Origin: an uncultured Alistipes sp.
GTDB lineage: Bacteria; Bacteroidota; Bacteroidia; Bacteroidales; Rikenellaceae
Assembly: GCA_947629705.1 (NCBI GenBank)
Contig: CANREN010000005.1
Location: 36,352 to 100,351 of the forward strand
DNA: 64,000 bases
Direction: 5' to 3'
Shown here: in pieces, positions 1-9,615 of the stretch
Layout: the number at the start of each line of letters is the position of its first letter
How positions within the stretch are numbered: the first letter of the stretch is position 1
The notes under the pieces: generated by a model
Database searches by the model: none
What the model was told of the DNA's origin: nothing
Seen by the model: only the letters and a program-made list of their open reading frames with translations
Made by a program: the position numbers and the translations under genes

Positions 1-246
1 GATAATATGATTGGGGCGGACGGTGTAGTTTTTCAGACCGATGGAGACGGTCGCTTCGCCGGTCATCATGACGATGGCTAAAAAGCCGTCGATCGTGGCG
101 GGGTAGTCGGCGACGGTGGAGTTGGCGGCGTCGAGGGCCGCGATCGCTAAATCGTCGGATAGATAGAACACGTCGGCCATCTCCCTTTTGATGCGGGAGA
201 TGGAGACTTTGTGCAAACTTTCATGCTGCGGGTCGGTGCCTGCCAT
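1..246 (-). CDS. AraC-family-like regulator, N-terminal (cupin-like) part, truncated by window edge
   Basis: Reverse-strand reading from ATG at 246: MAGTDPQHESLHKVSISRIKREMADVFYLSDDLAIAALDAANSTVADYPATIDGFLAIVMMTGEATVSIGLKNYTVRPNHII; resembles sensor N-termini of AraC regulators in Bacteroidetes; open at window edge. Confidence 0.5.
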   Translation of the reverse strand, partial: MAGTDPQHESLHKVSISRIKREMADVFYLSDDLAIAALDAANSTVADYPATIDGFLAIVMMTGEATVSIGLKNYTVRPNHII

Positions 247-382
247 ATCATGCGGATGAATGACAAAGCCAAAGATACGAAATTTTTTTATTAGCGCGGC
301 AGACCGTCCGCCTGTTTTTTTCACCTCCGTATAGGGAGTGCGTTCGAACGGGCCGATCCGTACCAATTAACAAAAAAATTCG

Positions 383-390
383 TACTTTTG
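383..390 (+). promoter_or_regulatory. Bacteroidetes -7 element (TACTTTTG) upstream of pyrD
   Basis: Matches TAnnTTTG about 110 bp upstream of pyrD ATG. Confidence 0.5.
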
Positions 391-502
391 CCCGGCGGTC
401 GACGGTGTGTGCGCCGGTTCCCGAGAAAGGACGCCGTTGCGTGGTAGAAATGCCGTCGGTTCGCAGGACGACCGGTTCATAATAGAAGAGCTGTTAATAA
501 TA

Positions 503-1621
503 ATGTATCGTCGGTTCATACGGCCTTTGTTGTTCGCGCTTCCCATCGAACGGGCTCATCGGCTCGTGGCGTTGGTCTTGCGGGTCATCGGCATGATCCC
601 GGGGGCGCGTTGGTGTTTGGACAAGTGCTTCGCCGTCCGTCATCCCGCACTCGAACGCGAGGTGTTCGGACGCCGCTTCGCCAATCCGATCGGGTTGGCG
701 GCCGGATTCGACCCCAACGGAGAGGTTTTCCGCGAGTGGGGCGCTATGGGGTTCGGGTTCATCGAGGTGGGCACCGTTACGCCCCGTCCGCAGCCGGGCA
801 ATCCGCGTCCCCGCATCTTCCGCCTGCCGAAGGATCGCGCTATCGTCAGCCGCATCGGTATGGCGAATCGCGGGTTGGAGAAGACCATCCAGTATCTGCG
901 CCGTCCGCACGAAGGGTTGATCGTGGGGTGCAACATCGGGCGCAACGCCGCAACGCCGCCCGAAGAAGCTCCGGCGGACTATCTGAAACTTTTCCGGAAT
1001 CTTTATCAGTATGCCGATTATTTTTCGGTGAATCTGTGTTGCGACAACGCTTGCGACGAAAACTTCACGCACAGCCGCGAATACGTGCTGCGGATTTTAG
1101 AGCCGTTGTTCGATTTCCGGCGCGGCCAGAACCAGTATCGCCCTGTGATGCTCAAAATTTCGCCCGACCTGACGGACAAGGAGGTCGATGCGATCACCGA
1201 CATTTTGATCGACACGCCGTTGGACGGGATCGTCGCGGCGAACGGCACCCATCGCCGCGAGGGATTGCATACGAGCCATACGTCGATGGCGAAGATCGGC
1301 AGCGGACGGCTCACCGGCCCGACGCTCACCGCGCGGACGATCGGGATCGTGCGGCGCATCCATGCACGGTCGGGCGGGACGTATCCGATCATCGCTGTGG
1401 GCGGGTTGATGTCGGCCGACGATGCGCGGGCGCTGTTTGCGGCGGGGGCCGACCTCGTGCAGCTTTATACCGGATATGTTTACGAAGGGCCTCGGTTGGT
1501 GCGGGACATTTGCCGTGCCTTGATCGCCGACGCTCAACCGCCGCAATCCGTCGAAAGAGAAAGGGAAGAGGAGCCTGCGCCGCAGGAGCCGTCCGAGTTT
1601 TCGAACCGGAGCGTCGGGTGA
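503..1621 (+). CDS. pyrD: Quinone-dependent dihydroorotate dehydrogenase
   Basis: MYRRFIRPLLFALPIERAHRL...FANPIGLAAGFDPNGE...GFGFIEVGTVTPRPQPGNPRPRIFRLP... typical class 2 DHOD; ATG at 503 preferred over ORF start 407. Confidence 0.95.
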   Translation: MYRRFIRPLLFALPIERAHRLVALVLRVIGMIPGARWCLDKCFAVRHPALEREVFGRRFANPIGLAAGFDPNGEVFREWGAMGFGFIEVGTVTPRPQPGNPRPRIFRLPKDRAIVSRIGMANRGLEKTIQYLRRPHEGLIVGCNIGRNAATPPEEAPADYLKLFRNLYQYADYFSVNLCCDNACDENFTHSREYVLRILEPLFDFRRGQNQYRPVMLKISPDLTDKEVDAITDILIDTPLDGIVAANGTHRREGLHTSHTSMAKIGSGRLTGPTLTARTIGIVRRIHARSGGTYPIIAVGGLMSADDARALFAAGADLVQLYTGYVYEGPRLVRDICRALIADAQPPQSVEREREEEPAPQEPSEFSNRSVG

Positions 1622-1719
1622 ATTTTCAGGTTTTGACGGAGGGCTTTCCGGATTCGGCCGGCGAATGTGTTTGGGGGTCCCGAAAGATGCCTTTCCGATC
1701 CGTACCAATCAATAAAAAA

Positions 1720-2973
1720 ATGAAAGGAACTATTTTGACGATCGGCGATGAGATTTTGATCGGACAGATCGTCGATACGAACAGCGTCTCCATTGCGCGT
1801 CATTTGAATGCGGCGGGCATCGTCGTCTGTGAAAAGTGCTCCATCTGCGACGATCGCCCGCAGATCGTGCAGAGTCTCGAACGGGCTTTGCTGCAGTCCG
1901 ATATCGTCGTCATCACCGGCGGCCTCGGGCCTACGAAAGACGATATTACGAAAAAGACGCTTGCCGAGTGGTTCGGCTGCGGGATGCGGTACGACGAGAC
2001 GGTCGCCGCTCACGTCGAGCGGATGCTCACTTCGCGCGGAATCGCTTTCAACGATTTGAATCGTGGCCAGGCACTCGTGCCGACGTGTTGCACGGTGCTC
2101 TTCAACGCCCACGGCACCGCCCCGGGCATGTGGTTCGAACGCGGCGGCAAGGTGGTCGTCTCGCTGCCCGGCGTGCCGTTCGAGATGGAGCATCTGATGC
2201 AGGACGAGGTGATGCCCCGTTTGAAGGCGCGCTTCGATCTGAAACAGATCGTGCACCGGACCTTGATTACGGCGGGTTTGGCCGAGTCGATGCTCGCCGA
2301 GGCCATCGCTCCGTGGGAAGAGGCGCTGCCGCCCTATCTGAAATTGGCCTATCTGCCCAACCCGGGGGCCGTGCGGCTCCGGCTGTCGGCCTACGAGGTC
2401 GACGGCAGGCAGGCCGCCCGCGAGATCGAGGAGCGTTTCGAACAGCTGCGGCGGTTGATTCCGCAGTATGTCGTCGGTTACGAAACGGCGACCGTGCAGG
2501 AGCAGGTGCATCGGATGCTCACCGAGCGCCGGGCTACGCTCGCTGCGGCTGAAAGTTGTACGGGCGGCACGATCGCTTCGCGGTTCACGGCTTTGGCCGG
2601 TGCTTCGGCCTATTTCCTTTGCGGCGTGGTGTCGTACAGCAACGAGGCCAAACATGCGGTCTTGGGGGTGGATGCCGACTTGATCAATCGTTACGGTGCG
2701 GTCAGCGAGCCGGTCGCCCGGCAGATGGCCGAGGGCGTCCGGCGCATCGCCGGAGCCGATTACGCCGTCGCTACGACCGGCATCGCCGGCCCTACGGGCG
2801 GTTCGCCCGAAAAACCGGTCGGAACGGTTTGGTTCGCTGTGGCGACCCCCACCCGTACCATTGCGGTCTGCAAACAGTGCGGCACCGACCGCGGACAGGT
2901 GATCGACCGTGCATCGGCGTTCGCTATCGGCCTCCTGCGCGATACGCTCGCCGAAGATCGGTCGGCCGAATAA
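1720..2973 (+). CDS. cinA: CinA family competence/damage-inducible protein (nicotinamide-nucleotide amidohydrolase domain)
   Basis: MKGTILTIGDEILIGQIVDTNS...VVITGGLGPTKDDITKK...ESCTGGTIASRFT...TGIAGPTGGSPEKPVGTVW; ATG at 1720. Confidence 0.95.
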   Translation: MKGTILTIGDEILIGQIVDTNSVSIARHLNAAGIVVCEKCSICDDRPQIVQSLERALLQSDIVVITGGLGPTKDDITKKTLAEWFGCGMRYDETVAAHVERMLTSRGIAFNDLNRGQALVPTCCTVLFNAHGTAPGMWFERGGKVVVSLPGVPFEMEHLMQDEVMPRLKARFDLKQIVHRTLITAGLAESMLAEAIAPWEEALPPYLKLAYLPNPGAVRLRLSAYEVDGRQAAREIEERFEQLRRLIPQYVVGYETATVQEQVHRMLTERRATLAAAESCTGGTIASRFTALAGASAYFLCGVVSYSNEAKHAVLGVDADLINRYGAVSEPVARQMAEGVRRIAGADYAVATTGIAGPTGGSPEKPVGTVWFAVATPTRTIAVCKQCGTDRGQVIDRASAFAIGLLRDTLAEDRSAE

Positions 2974-2979
2974 CCCGCG

Positions 2980-3753
2980 CTACGCCACGGAACACGGAAT
3001 GCCGAGCGCTTCGACCCGTTCGGCGATGCGCTGCAACTCCTCGCGCGGGACTTTTCCGAGCGTCCGGCAAGGCGTGTCGCGGTCGATCGAGTAGGCCATG
3101 ACCTGCCGCGGGCGAATTTCCCGGACGAGCTCCAACCAAGCTGCAACCGCTTGTTCCGTCGTGTTGTCGATCGGCTCACCGTCGCACACGCCCCGTAAAA
3201 ACATCGTTTGTAAGATCATCCGGCCGTCGAACCGCTTCATCCGTTCGACCGTCCCGCGCACGGTGTAATCGGGGCTTTGCGGACGGTTCATCCGGCGGAC
3301 GGTGGCGTCGAATGCCGCATCCAACTTGAGAATCGGATTGTCGACCCGCAGCAGGGCCCGGCAGACGCTTTCGTCATCCAACCGGGTGGCGTTGGTCAGT
3401 ACGGAGACTTTTGCCGTGGGCGCCAGCCGGTCGCGCAGGACGATCGTGTCGTCGATGATGGCTTCGAAATCGGGATGGAGGGTCGGTTCGCCGTTGCCCG
3501 CGAAGGTGATGACATCGGGCGGCGTGCCTGCGGCGGCCATCTTGCGCAGCGTCTCGTCGAGCGAGCGGGCGACCTCCTCGCGGCGGTTGAACCGGCGCTG
3601 CCCCTGGTGGTCGGCGTTCCAGCCGCATTCGCAGTAGATGCAGTCGAACGAACAGAGTTTCGATTCGAGGGGCAGCAGATTGATGCCTAACGAAAGCCCC
3701 AACCGGCGCGAATGCACGGGGCCGAAGATGATATGATCGAAAAGCGAAGTCAT
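2980..3753 (-). CDS. Radical SAM protein
   Basis: MTSLFDHIIFGPVHSRRLGLSLGINLLPLESKLCSFDCIYCECGW; CxxxCxxC radical SAM motif. Confidence 0.88.
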   Translation of the reverse strand: MTSLFDHIIFGPVHSRRLGLSLGINLLPLESKLCSFDCIYCECGWNADHQGQRRFNRREEVARSLDETLRKMAAAGTPPDVITFAGNGEPTLHPDFEAIIDDTIVLRDRLAPTAKVSVLTNATRLDDESVCRALLRVDNPILKLDAAFDATVRRMNRPQSPDYTVRGTVERMKRFDGRMILQTMFLRGVCDGEPIDNTTEQAVAAWLELVREIRPRQVMAYSIDRDTPCRTLGKVPREELQRIAERVEALGIPCSVA

Positions 3754-3773
3754 GGTATGACGGTGTTTGCCGC

Positions 3774-6035
3774 TCAATGAGCGTCGAGTTCGAGGTAAAC
3801 GGCCGTGCCCGAACGGACGGTTCGGCCGGCCGGAATGCTTTGACGGGTTACGGCGCCGTAACCCGTGAACCGCACCCGCAGTCCGCGGCTTTCCAACAGG
3901 AACAGCGCATCTTTCAGCCCCATGCCGCGCACGTCGGGCATCTGGGTCGGCGAGGCCGTGAGGCTTCGGACGGTTACGCGCGCGAGCGTATCGACCGCCG
4001 CGTTGCCCCAGCCTTTGCGGGCATCGTATTCCGTGTGGGGCGACAGTTCGTCGGCGACCGTCCGTATGCGGGCGATATCGCCTCCCTTGATGCGGTCGGG
4101 GTAGTGTTTCGACCGTTTGTCGGTCGGCTGGTACCGGTCGGCGCCCCGATTGTAGATGAAATCGACCATCCGACGCACGACGGGGCCTGCCAGCGGCCCG
4201 CCGTAGTAGGCTTTGCCCGCCTGCGCCTGCGTCTCGATGGAGGTCAGCACCGTGTAGCGGGGATTCTCCGCCGGAAAGAAGGCGATCATTGAACCGAGGT
4301 ATCGGCCGCGATAGCGGGGGTCGGTGTTTTGGGCCGTGCCCGTCTTCGCCGCGACGCGCAGGCGGGTCGTATCGCGGAAAAAGGCGCTCGCCGTGCCTTC
4401 GGTGCAGACGGCTTGCAGGCATCGGCGCACCTCGCGCAGCGTCGATTGCGAACAGATCGACGAGGCGATCGTGCGGGTTTCGAACCGTTCCTGCTCCTTG
4501 CCGTTGCGTTGCAGACTGCGCACGAGCACGGGGGCCACCATCCGTCCGCCGTTGGCGATGGCGTTGTAGAAAACGAGCATCTGGATCGGTGTCAGCCTCA
4601 CCCGATAGCCGTAGGCCATCTTCACCAGCATTACCCCCGGGTCGGGCACTTTCCAGTCGCTCGTCAGCTCGGGCGCACGTTCGCCCAGCTGTTCCAATCC
4701 GACCGTCTGACCGAGGTGCAGCCGCTCGCGCAGAAAATCGCTGTACCGCTGTTTGAGTCCCGTTTCGCCGTAGTGCTCCCACACCGCCTTGGCGAAGTAG
4801 ACGTTCGACGATTTTGCAACGGCGAGGCGGAAGTCGATGACGCGGTCGCCGCGGTGGGAGTCGCGGATATTCTCGGCCGGGCCTACCCGCACGGGGTCGC
4901 CGTTGTGGGTGTCGTAGCACGTTTCGGGATCGATCTGCGCATCGTCTAACAGCGCGAGCATCGTGGCTAATTTGAAGGTCGACCCGGGTTCCATGCAGCG
5001 CCCCAGGGCATAGTTCTCCCGTTCCGAATAGCTGCCATCCTCGTTGCGGCCCAGATTGGCCATCGCCAGAATCTCGCCCGTCTGCACCTCCATGACGATC
5101 GTGGTGCCCCACAGGGCGTTCTGCTCCGTCAGCCGGTTGCGCAGCGCCTTGTCGGCAACATCCTGCAAGTCGGGGTCGAGCGTCGTAACCACGTCGCAGC
5201 CGTCGATCGGTTCGCGATAGGTGGAGCCCGGCACGCGGCCCGAGAAGCGGCGGGCGATCCGCTGACGCATCGCATGTCCGTTTACGCCCGAGAGCTCCTC
5301 GCGATAGGCCTCTTCGAGGCCGTAGTTGCCTCGGTCGCCCGTCATGCCGACGGTGCGGCGCGCCAATTCGCCCTGCGGATAGATGCGTTCGTCGCGCTCG
5401 ACAAGCTGATAGACCAACCCCATGTTCCAGTTGAAGATCGGCCACTTGCGCAGCGTCTCCCATTCGCCGTAGTCGATTTCGCGGGGCAGAATGTCGACGG
5501 GTGCATGATCGCGGAGCGTGTCGTAGATGGTGCGCTTTTCGTATTCGCGGCCTTTCAGCCGGTCGAGCATCCGGCCGAACCATCCTTCGGAGCGCAGGAT
5601 CATCGTGTCGCGCGGACGGACGAGTCGATAGTGGGCAGCGTGTTGCCGGCGGAAGAAACGGGCGTACTCCGCAGCCGTGCGGTCTTTGAAGAAGGCGGCG
5701 AGCAGTTTCGAGAGCGAATCGGCCTGTTCGTTGAAGACGTTCAGCGAATCCAACCCCTCGGCCCCGAAGTCGAATGCGATCTGATAACGGAAGATCGAGG
5801 TGGCGAACGGTTCGCCGTTGCGGGCCAAAATACTGCCCCTCCTCGCTTTGATGACCTCCTCGATAAAGATGCGGTCATGGAGCCGGTCGGCGTTGTCGGC
5901 TACTTCGCGGCTGAAGAACTGCACCCACACGAGCCGTCCGATGACGATGAGCCCCACGAGCATGAAAAGCACGTACAATCCCCTGACACGCAACAGGATG
6001 TCCCGTTTGATCGGCGATGGTTCTTCGTTTTTCAT
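3774..6035 (-). CDS. ftsI: Penicillin-binding protein / FtsI-type transpeptidase with C-terminal PASTA domain
   Basis: N-terminal TM, transpeptidase motifs (GSTFKLATM, KSSN, KTGTAQ), C-terminal PASTA-like segment; downstream of rsmH-ftsL. Confidence 0.93.
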   Translation of the reverse strand: MKNEEPSPIKRDILLRVRGLYVLFMLVGLIVIGRLVWVQFFSREVADNADRLHDRIFIEEVIKARRGSILARNGEPFATSIFRYQIAFDFGAEGLDSLNVFNEQADSLSKLLAAFFKDRTAAEYARFFRRQHAAHYRLVRPRDTMILRSEGWFGRMLDRLKGREYEKRTIYDTLRDHAPVDILPREIDYGEWETLRKWPIFNWNMGLVYQLVERDERIYPQGELARRTVGMTGDRGNYGLEEAYREELSGVNGHAMRQRIARRFSGRVPGSTYREPIDGCDVVTTLDPDLQDVADKALRNRLTEQNALWGTTIVMEVQTGEILAMANLGRNEDGSYSERENYALGRCMEPGSTFKLATMLALLDDAQIDPETCYDTHNGDPVRVGPAENIRDSHRGDRVIDFRLAVAKSSNVYFAKAVWEHYGETGLKQRYSDFLRERLHLGQTVGLEQLGERAPELTSDWKVPDPGVMLVKMAYGYRVRLTPIQMLVFYNAIANGGRMVAPVLVRSLQRNGKEQERFETRTIASSICSQSTLREVRRCLQAVCTEGTASAFFRDTTRLRVAAKTGTAQNTDPRYRGRYLGSMIAFFPAENPRYTVLTSIETQAQAGKAYYGGPLAGPVVRRMVDFIYNRGADRYQPTDKRSKHYPDRIKGGDIARIRTVADELSPHTEYDARKGWGNAAVDTLARVTVRSLTASPTQMPDVRGMGLKDALFLLESRGLRVRFTGYGAVTRQSIPAGRTVRSGTAVYLELDAH

Positions 6036-6044
6036 GGTCGTGCG

Positions 6045-6569
6045 TCAGCGTTTGTCGATGATTTCGCTCGGGGCGACGGGATCGTAGAGTTCGATGCCGC
6101 GGCGGTGGAGCTCTTCGGTTACGGCGGAGTGGGTCGTGCAGCGGAAGCGGCGCTCCTGCCAGCGGATTGACCGTTCGCGCAGCACCTGCACCTCGCGTTC
6201 GATCCGCATGTATTTCATATCGGTGTACAATGCCATGAACACCACCGAGATATTCAATAAGAACATGATGGCGACGGAGAGCAGATAGGGGTACGAATGC
6301 GACATTTCCTCGCGGACGAGGATCGTTCCGGAGAAAATTTGCCAGAAGGTGCTGGCTTTGCGGCGGCGTTCCCTGCGGCGGATCGCTTCGCGGCGGGCCT
6401 CCTCTTCGGCTTCGAGGGCTTCGTCCTCGCGGATATCCTCGTCTGCCTCGCCCCGCTCCATCCGGCGCACTTCGCGGCGCACCCGACGGGCGAATGCTTC
6501 GTCCTCTTGGCGGCGGGCCTCCTCGCCGGGGTCGATCGGGTCGAATTCGTGGTCGGTGTACATGGTCAT
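6045..6569 (-). CDS. ftsL: FtsL-like cell division protein with long charged N-terminus
   Basis: Between rsmH and ftsI; charged N-terminus, single TM (YPYLLSVAIMFLLNISVVFMALYTDMKY), short coiled C-terminus; ATG overlaps rsmH stop. Confidence 0.75.
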   Translation of the reverse strand: MTMYTDHEFDPIDPGEEARRQEDEAFARRVRREVRRMERGEADEDIREDEALEAEEEARREAIRRRERRRKASTFWQIFSGTILVREEMSHSYPYLLSVAIMFLLNISVVFMALYTDMKYMRIEREVQVLRERSIRWQERRFRCTTHSAVTEELHRRGIELYDPVAPSEIIDKR

Positions 6570-7477
6570 GCGCAGTTGATTTTTGCGGCGGCCCGAAGCC
6601 GTGCGGAGCGCGACCGCGGATTCCGTTCGAGTTCGTCGGCGTCGGGGACGACGGCCTTGCGGGTTATGAGTTCGAACGGCACTTCGGCCCGTCCGTAGAG
6701 GTCTTTTTCGACGGTGCCTGCGAAGTTGCCGCTGCGCAGGAAATTTTTTACCAGCCGGTCTTCCAACGAGTGATACGAAATGACGGCCAACCGTCCGCCG
6801 GGCCGCAAGACCTTCAGACTTTGTTCCAGCGCCATTTTCAGCGCCTCCATTTCGCCGTTCACCTCGATGCGCAGCGCCTGGAACAGCTTCGTCAGAAACT
6901 TTGCCGCCTCCTTTTTGGGGGTGCAGGGCCGGACGGCGGCGACTAATTGCGCCGTCGTCGCGATGCGGGCCGCTTCCCGCGCCCGCACGAGGCAGTTCGC
7001 CACCTTCCAAGGCGTATCGATTTCGCCCCAGTCGCCCAACAGGCGGGTCAATTCCTCCGGCGGATAGTCGTTTACGACGGTTGCGGCGGTCCGTGTTCCG
7101 CGTTGGTTCATCCGCATGTCCAACGGAGCCTCGCCCCGAAACGAAAAACCCCGTTCCACCGTGTCGAAGTGGTGCGACGAGACGCCTAAATCGGCCAGAA
7201 TCCCGTCGACCTCCGTTACGCCGCGCAACCGCAGGGCGCCGCGCAGAAACCGGAAATTGCTCTCGACGTAATGGAATCGCGGATCGTCGGGGCAGTTGTC
7301 CCGCGTATCGCTGTCCTGATCGAATGCGAAAAGGCGTCCGTCGGGGCCCAGCGCCTCTAATATGCGCCGCGAATGGCCGCCGCCGCCGAACGTGAGGTCG
7401 ACGTAGGTGCCGTCGGGCCGGATATTCAACGAACCGACCGACGGTTCCAAGAGGACAGGCGTATGGTATTGCGACAT
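6566..7477 (-). CDS. rsmH: 16S rRNA (cytosine(1402)-N(4))-methyltransferase RsmH
   Basis: MSQYHTPVLLEPSVGSLNIRPDGTYVDLTFGGGGHSR...FSFRGEAPLDMRMNQ...VISYHSLEDRLVKNF. Confidence 0.97.
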   Translation of the reverse strand: MSQYHTPVLLEPSVGSLNIRPDGTYVDLTFGGGGHSRRILEALGPDGRLFAFDQDSDTRDNCPDDPRFHYVESNFRFLRGALRLRGVTEVDGILADLGVSSHHFDTVERGFSFRGEAPLDMRMNQRGTRTAATVVNDYPPEELTRLLGDWGEIDTPWKVANCLVRAREAARIATTAQLVAAVRPCTPKKEAAKFLTKLFQALRIEVNGEMEALKMALEQSLKVLRPGGRLAVISYHSLEDRLVKNFLRSGNFAGTVEKDLYGRAEVPFELITRKAVVPDADELERNPRSRSARLRAAAKINCA

Positions 7478-7508
7478 ATCGGTGGAGGATGAAACGTCTC
7501 TTCGGGAT

Positions 7509-7516
7509 CAAAGATA
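7509..7516 (-). promoter_or_regulatory. -7 element TATCTTTG for rsmH
   Basis: caaagata on + strand about 30 bp upstream of rsmH ATG. Confidence 0.55.
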
Positions 7517-7539
7517 ACGCTTTTTCGAAAAATTTTTAC

Positions 7540-7547
7540 TATATTTG
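7540..7547 (+). promoter_or_regulatory. -7 element TATATTTG for the acyltransferase gene
   Basis: TAnnTTTG match in the divergent intergenic region. Confidence 0.55.
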
Positions 7548-7660
7548 TTCTATTATTGATCGGGCCCTTGCATAAGGCCGCGGGCCGAAGCCCCCGCCGA
7601 GGCGGAAGCGGACATGCGGGTAAATCGCGGATACGGGCAAATGGATAACAGCGCAAACGG

Positions 7661-8494
7661 ATGCCACAGATTGACATAGGGGCCGTGTTGGCCGAGAAAG
7701 CGCCTCGTGCGGCGCGTTGGATACCTCGTCCGTTGGTCGAGTGGCTGCGGCGCACGGTGCACGAGAAGGAGATCAATCATATCCTCGCGGAATATTGGAC
7801 TTTGCCGCCGCAGGAGTTCATCCGCGCCTGCTTCCGCGATTGGAAGGTCGCCTACTCGGTGCAGGGGCTCGAACGGCTCGATCCGAAGGGGCGTTATCTG
7901 TTCGTGTCGAATCATCCGTTCGGCGGGATGGACGGCATGATGCTGGCCGACAAATTGATCGACCGGTTCGGCGACGTGCGCGTGGTGGTCAACGACCTGT
8001 TGATGCACGTCGAACCGCTGCAGCCGCTTTGGCTGCCGGTGAACACGCTCGGTGCGCAGAACGCCGAATATGCCCGTCGGATGGAGGAGGCTTTCTTCGG
8101 TGAGATGCCGATCCTGACCTTTCCGGCCGGACTTTGTTCGCGCCGCATCGCCGGACGGATCACCGACACCGAATGGAAAACGAACTTCTTGAAAAAGGCC
8201 TACGCTTCGCAGCGGCAGATCGTGCCGCTGTTCGTCGAAGGAAGGCTTTCGAACTTTTTTTATCGCTTCAGCCGGTTGCGCAAGTCGCTGGGCGTGAAGC
8301 TCAATATCGAGATGCTGTGGCTTCCGGACGAAATGTTCGCGCAGGCGGGCAGGCATTTCCGGATCGTCGCGGGCGACCCTGTACCCTTCTCCGAACTCCA
8401 GCCGCTCGGTTCGTTGCGCGAACAGGTCGAATATATACGCAAAAAGACCTATTTTCTGAAAAAAACGCTCGGCTCGCCCGCCGATTCCCGTTAA
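7661..8494 (+). CDS. glsA: PlsC-like 1-acyl-glycerol/O-acyltransferase; candidate glycine/ornithine-lipid O-acyltransferase
   Basis: NHPFGGMDG (NHx4D-type acyltransferase motif); directly followed by an OlsB/GlsB-like GNAT gene, as in Bacteroides glsB/glsA. Confidence 0.7.
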   Translation: MPQIDIGAVLAEKAPRAARWIPRPLVEWLRRTVHEKEINHILAEYWTLPPQEFIRACFRDWKVAYSVQGLERLDPKGRYLFVSNHPFGGMDGMMLADKLIDRFGDVRVVVNDLLMHVEPLQPLWLPVNTLGAQNAEYARRMEEAFFGEMPILTFPAGLCSRRIAGRITDTEWKTNFLKKAYASQRQIVPLFVEGRLSNFFYRFSRLRKSLGVKLNIEMLWLPDEMFAQAGRHFRIVAGDPVPFSELQPLGSLREQVEYIRKKTYFLKKTLGSPADSR

Positions 8495-8500
8495 AAATCG

Positions 8501-8508
8501 TATTTTTG
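8501..8508 (+). promoter_or_regulatory. -7 element TATTTTTG upstream of glsB-like gene
   Basis: TAnnTTTG match 25 bp upstream of ATG 8533. Confidence 0.45.
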
Positions 8509-8532
8509 CAACGATACGCGACCGCAATCAGA

Positions 8533-9561
8533 ATGGACAGCATGCAACAGGATGCCATAAAACCCATCGCCGCACCCGTCGCACGGGAGTTGCTGAAAGC
8601 CGAGTTGACCCCCGACCGGCGCGTTCGTGCGACGAACAAGGCCGCCAACGAAATCTATATCTTTTCGGCGGCCGATTGTCCTGCCCTGATGCGCGAAGTC
8701 GGGCGGTTGCGCGAGGAGGCGTTCCGTTATGCCGGCGGCGGCACGGGCCGCGAGGTCGACATCGATGCCGAAGATTTAGCCGAGGACGGTTATTTCCAGT
8801 TGATCGTGTGGGATCCCGATGCCGAGGAGATCGTCGGCGGCTATCGCTTTATCGTCTGCACGACCGAGTATCCGAAACATCTCTCGACGGAGCACTATTT
8901 CCGCTTCAGCGACCGGTTCCGCCGGAAATACCTTCCGTGCACCATCGAATTAGGCCGTTCGTTCGTGCAGCATGCCTACCAGCGGCGCCGGAATCCCAAG
9001 AGCATCTATGCGCTCGATAATCTGTGGGACGGCTTGGGGGCCTTGGTGGTGCTCAACCCCAAAGCGAAGTATCTTTTCGGCAAGGTTACGATGTACACCA
9101 CCTACAAGGCCGTGGCACGCAATGCGTTGATCTGGTTTCTGCGCCGCTATTTCCCCGATCGCGAACGGTTGGTCGAGGGCATCCATCCGCTGACGCTGGA
9201 TTTGGACGATCCCTACTACGAGCGGCTTTTCTGCGGCGGCAGCTACATGGAAAACTATCGGATTTTGATTCAGAAGGTGCGCGAGTTCGATGAGAATATT
9301 CCGCCGCTCATCCATGCCTACATGAATCTTTCGCCGTCGATGCGGGTTTTCGATACGGTTTCGAATCCCGATTTCGGCGATGTCGAGGAGACGGGCATCC
9401 TGCTGACGATCGCGGACATCTATCCCGAGAAACGGATGCGCTACACGCGCTGGAAGGGCTGGCGGGCCAATCTGAAACATCGCCGCGAGGAGTTTTCGGA
9501 GCGGTTGCGGGCCCATTTGGAGGGGTTGAAAAGCCCGTTCAAACGCGACTTGCACGACTGA
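8533..9561 (+). CDS. glsB: GNAT family N-acyltransferase (OlsB/GlsB-like), putative glycine-lipid N-acyltransferase
   Basis: MDSMQQDAIKPIAAPVARELLKAEL...VGRLREEAFRYAGGGTGREVDIDAEDLAEDGYFQLIVWDPDAEEIVGGYR...FVQHAYQRRRNPKSIYALDNLWDGLGALV; hemolysin/OlsB-type acyltransferase signature. Confidence 0.72.
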   Translation: MDSMQQDAIKPIAAPVARELLKAELTPDRRVRATNKAANEIYIFSAADCPALMREVGRLREEAFRYAGGGTGREVDIDAEDLAEDGYFQLIVWDPDAEEIVGGYRFIVCTTEYPKHLSTEHYFRFSDRFRRKYLPCTIELGRSFVQHAYQRRRNPKSIYALDNLWDGLGALVVLNPKAKYLFGKVTMYTTYKAVARNALIWFLRRYFPDRERLVEGIHPLTLDLDDPYYERLFCGGSYMENYRILIQKVREFDENIPPLIHAYMNLSPSMRVFDTVSNPDFGDVEETGILLTIADIYPEKRMRYTRWKGWRANLKHRREEFSERLRAHLEGLKSPFKRDLHD

Positions 9562-9615
9562 CTCTCCGAAAGGCTCGGTTTTTGTTTCGACCGAAGGCAG
9601 AAAACATCCGGAACT

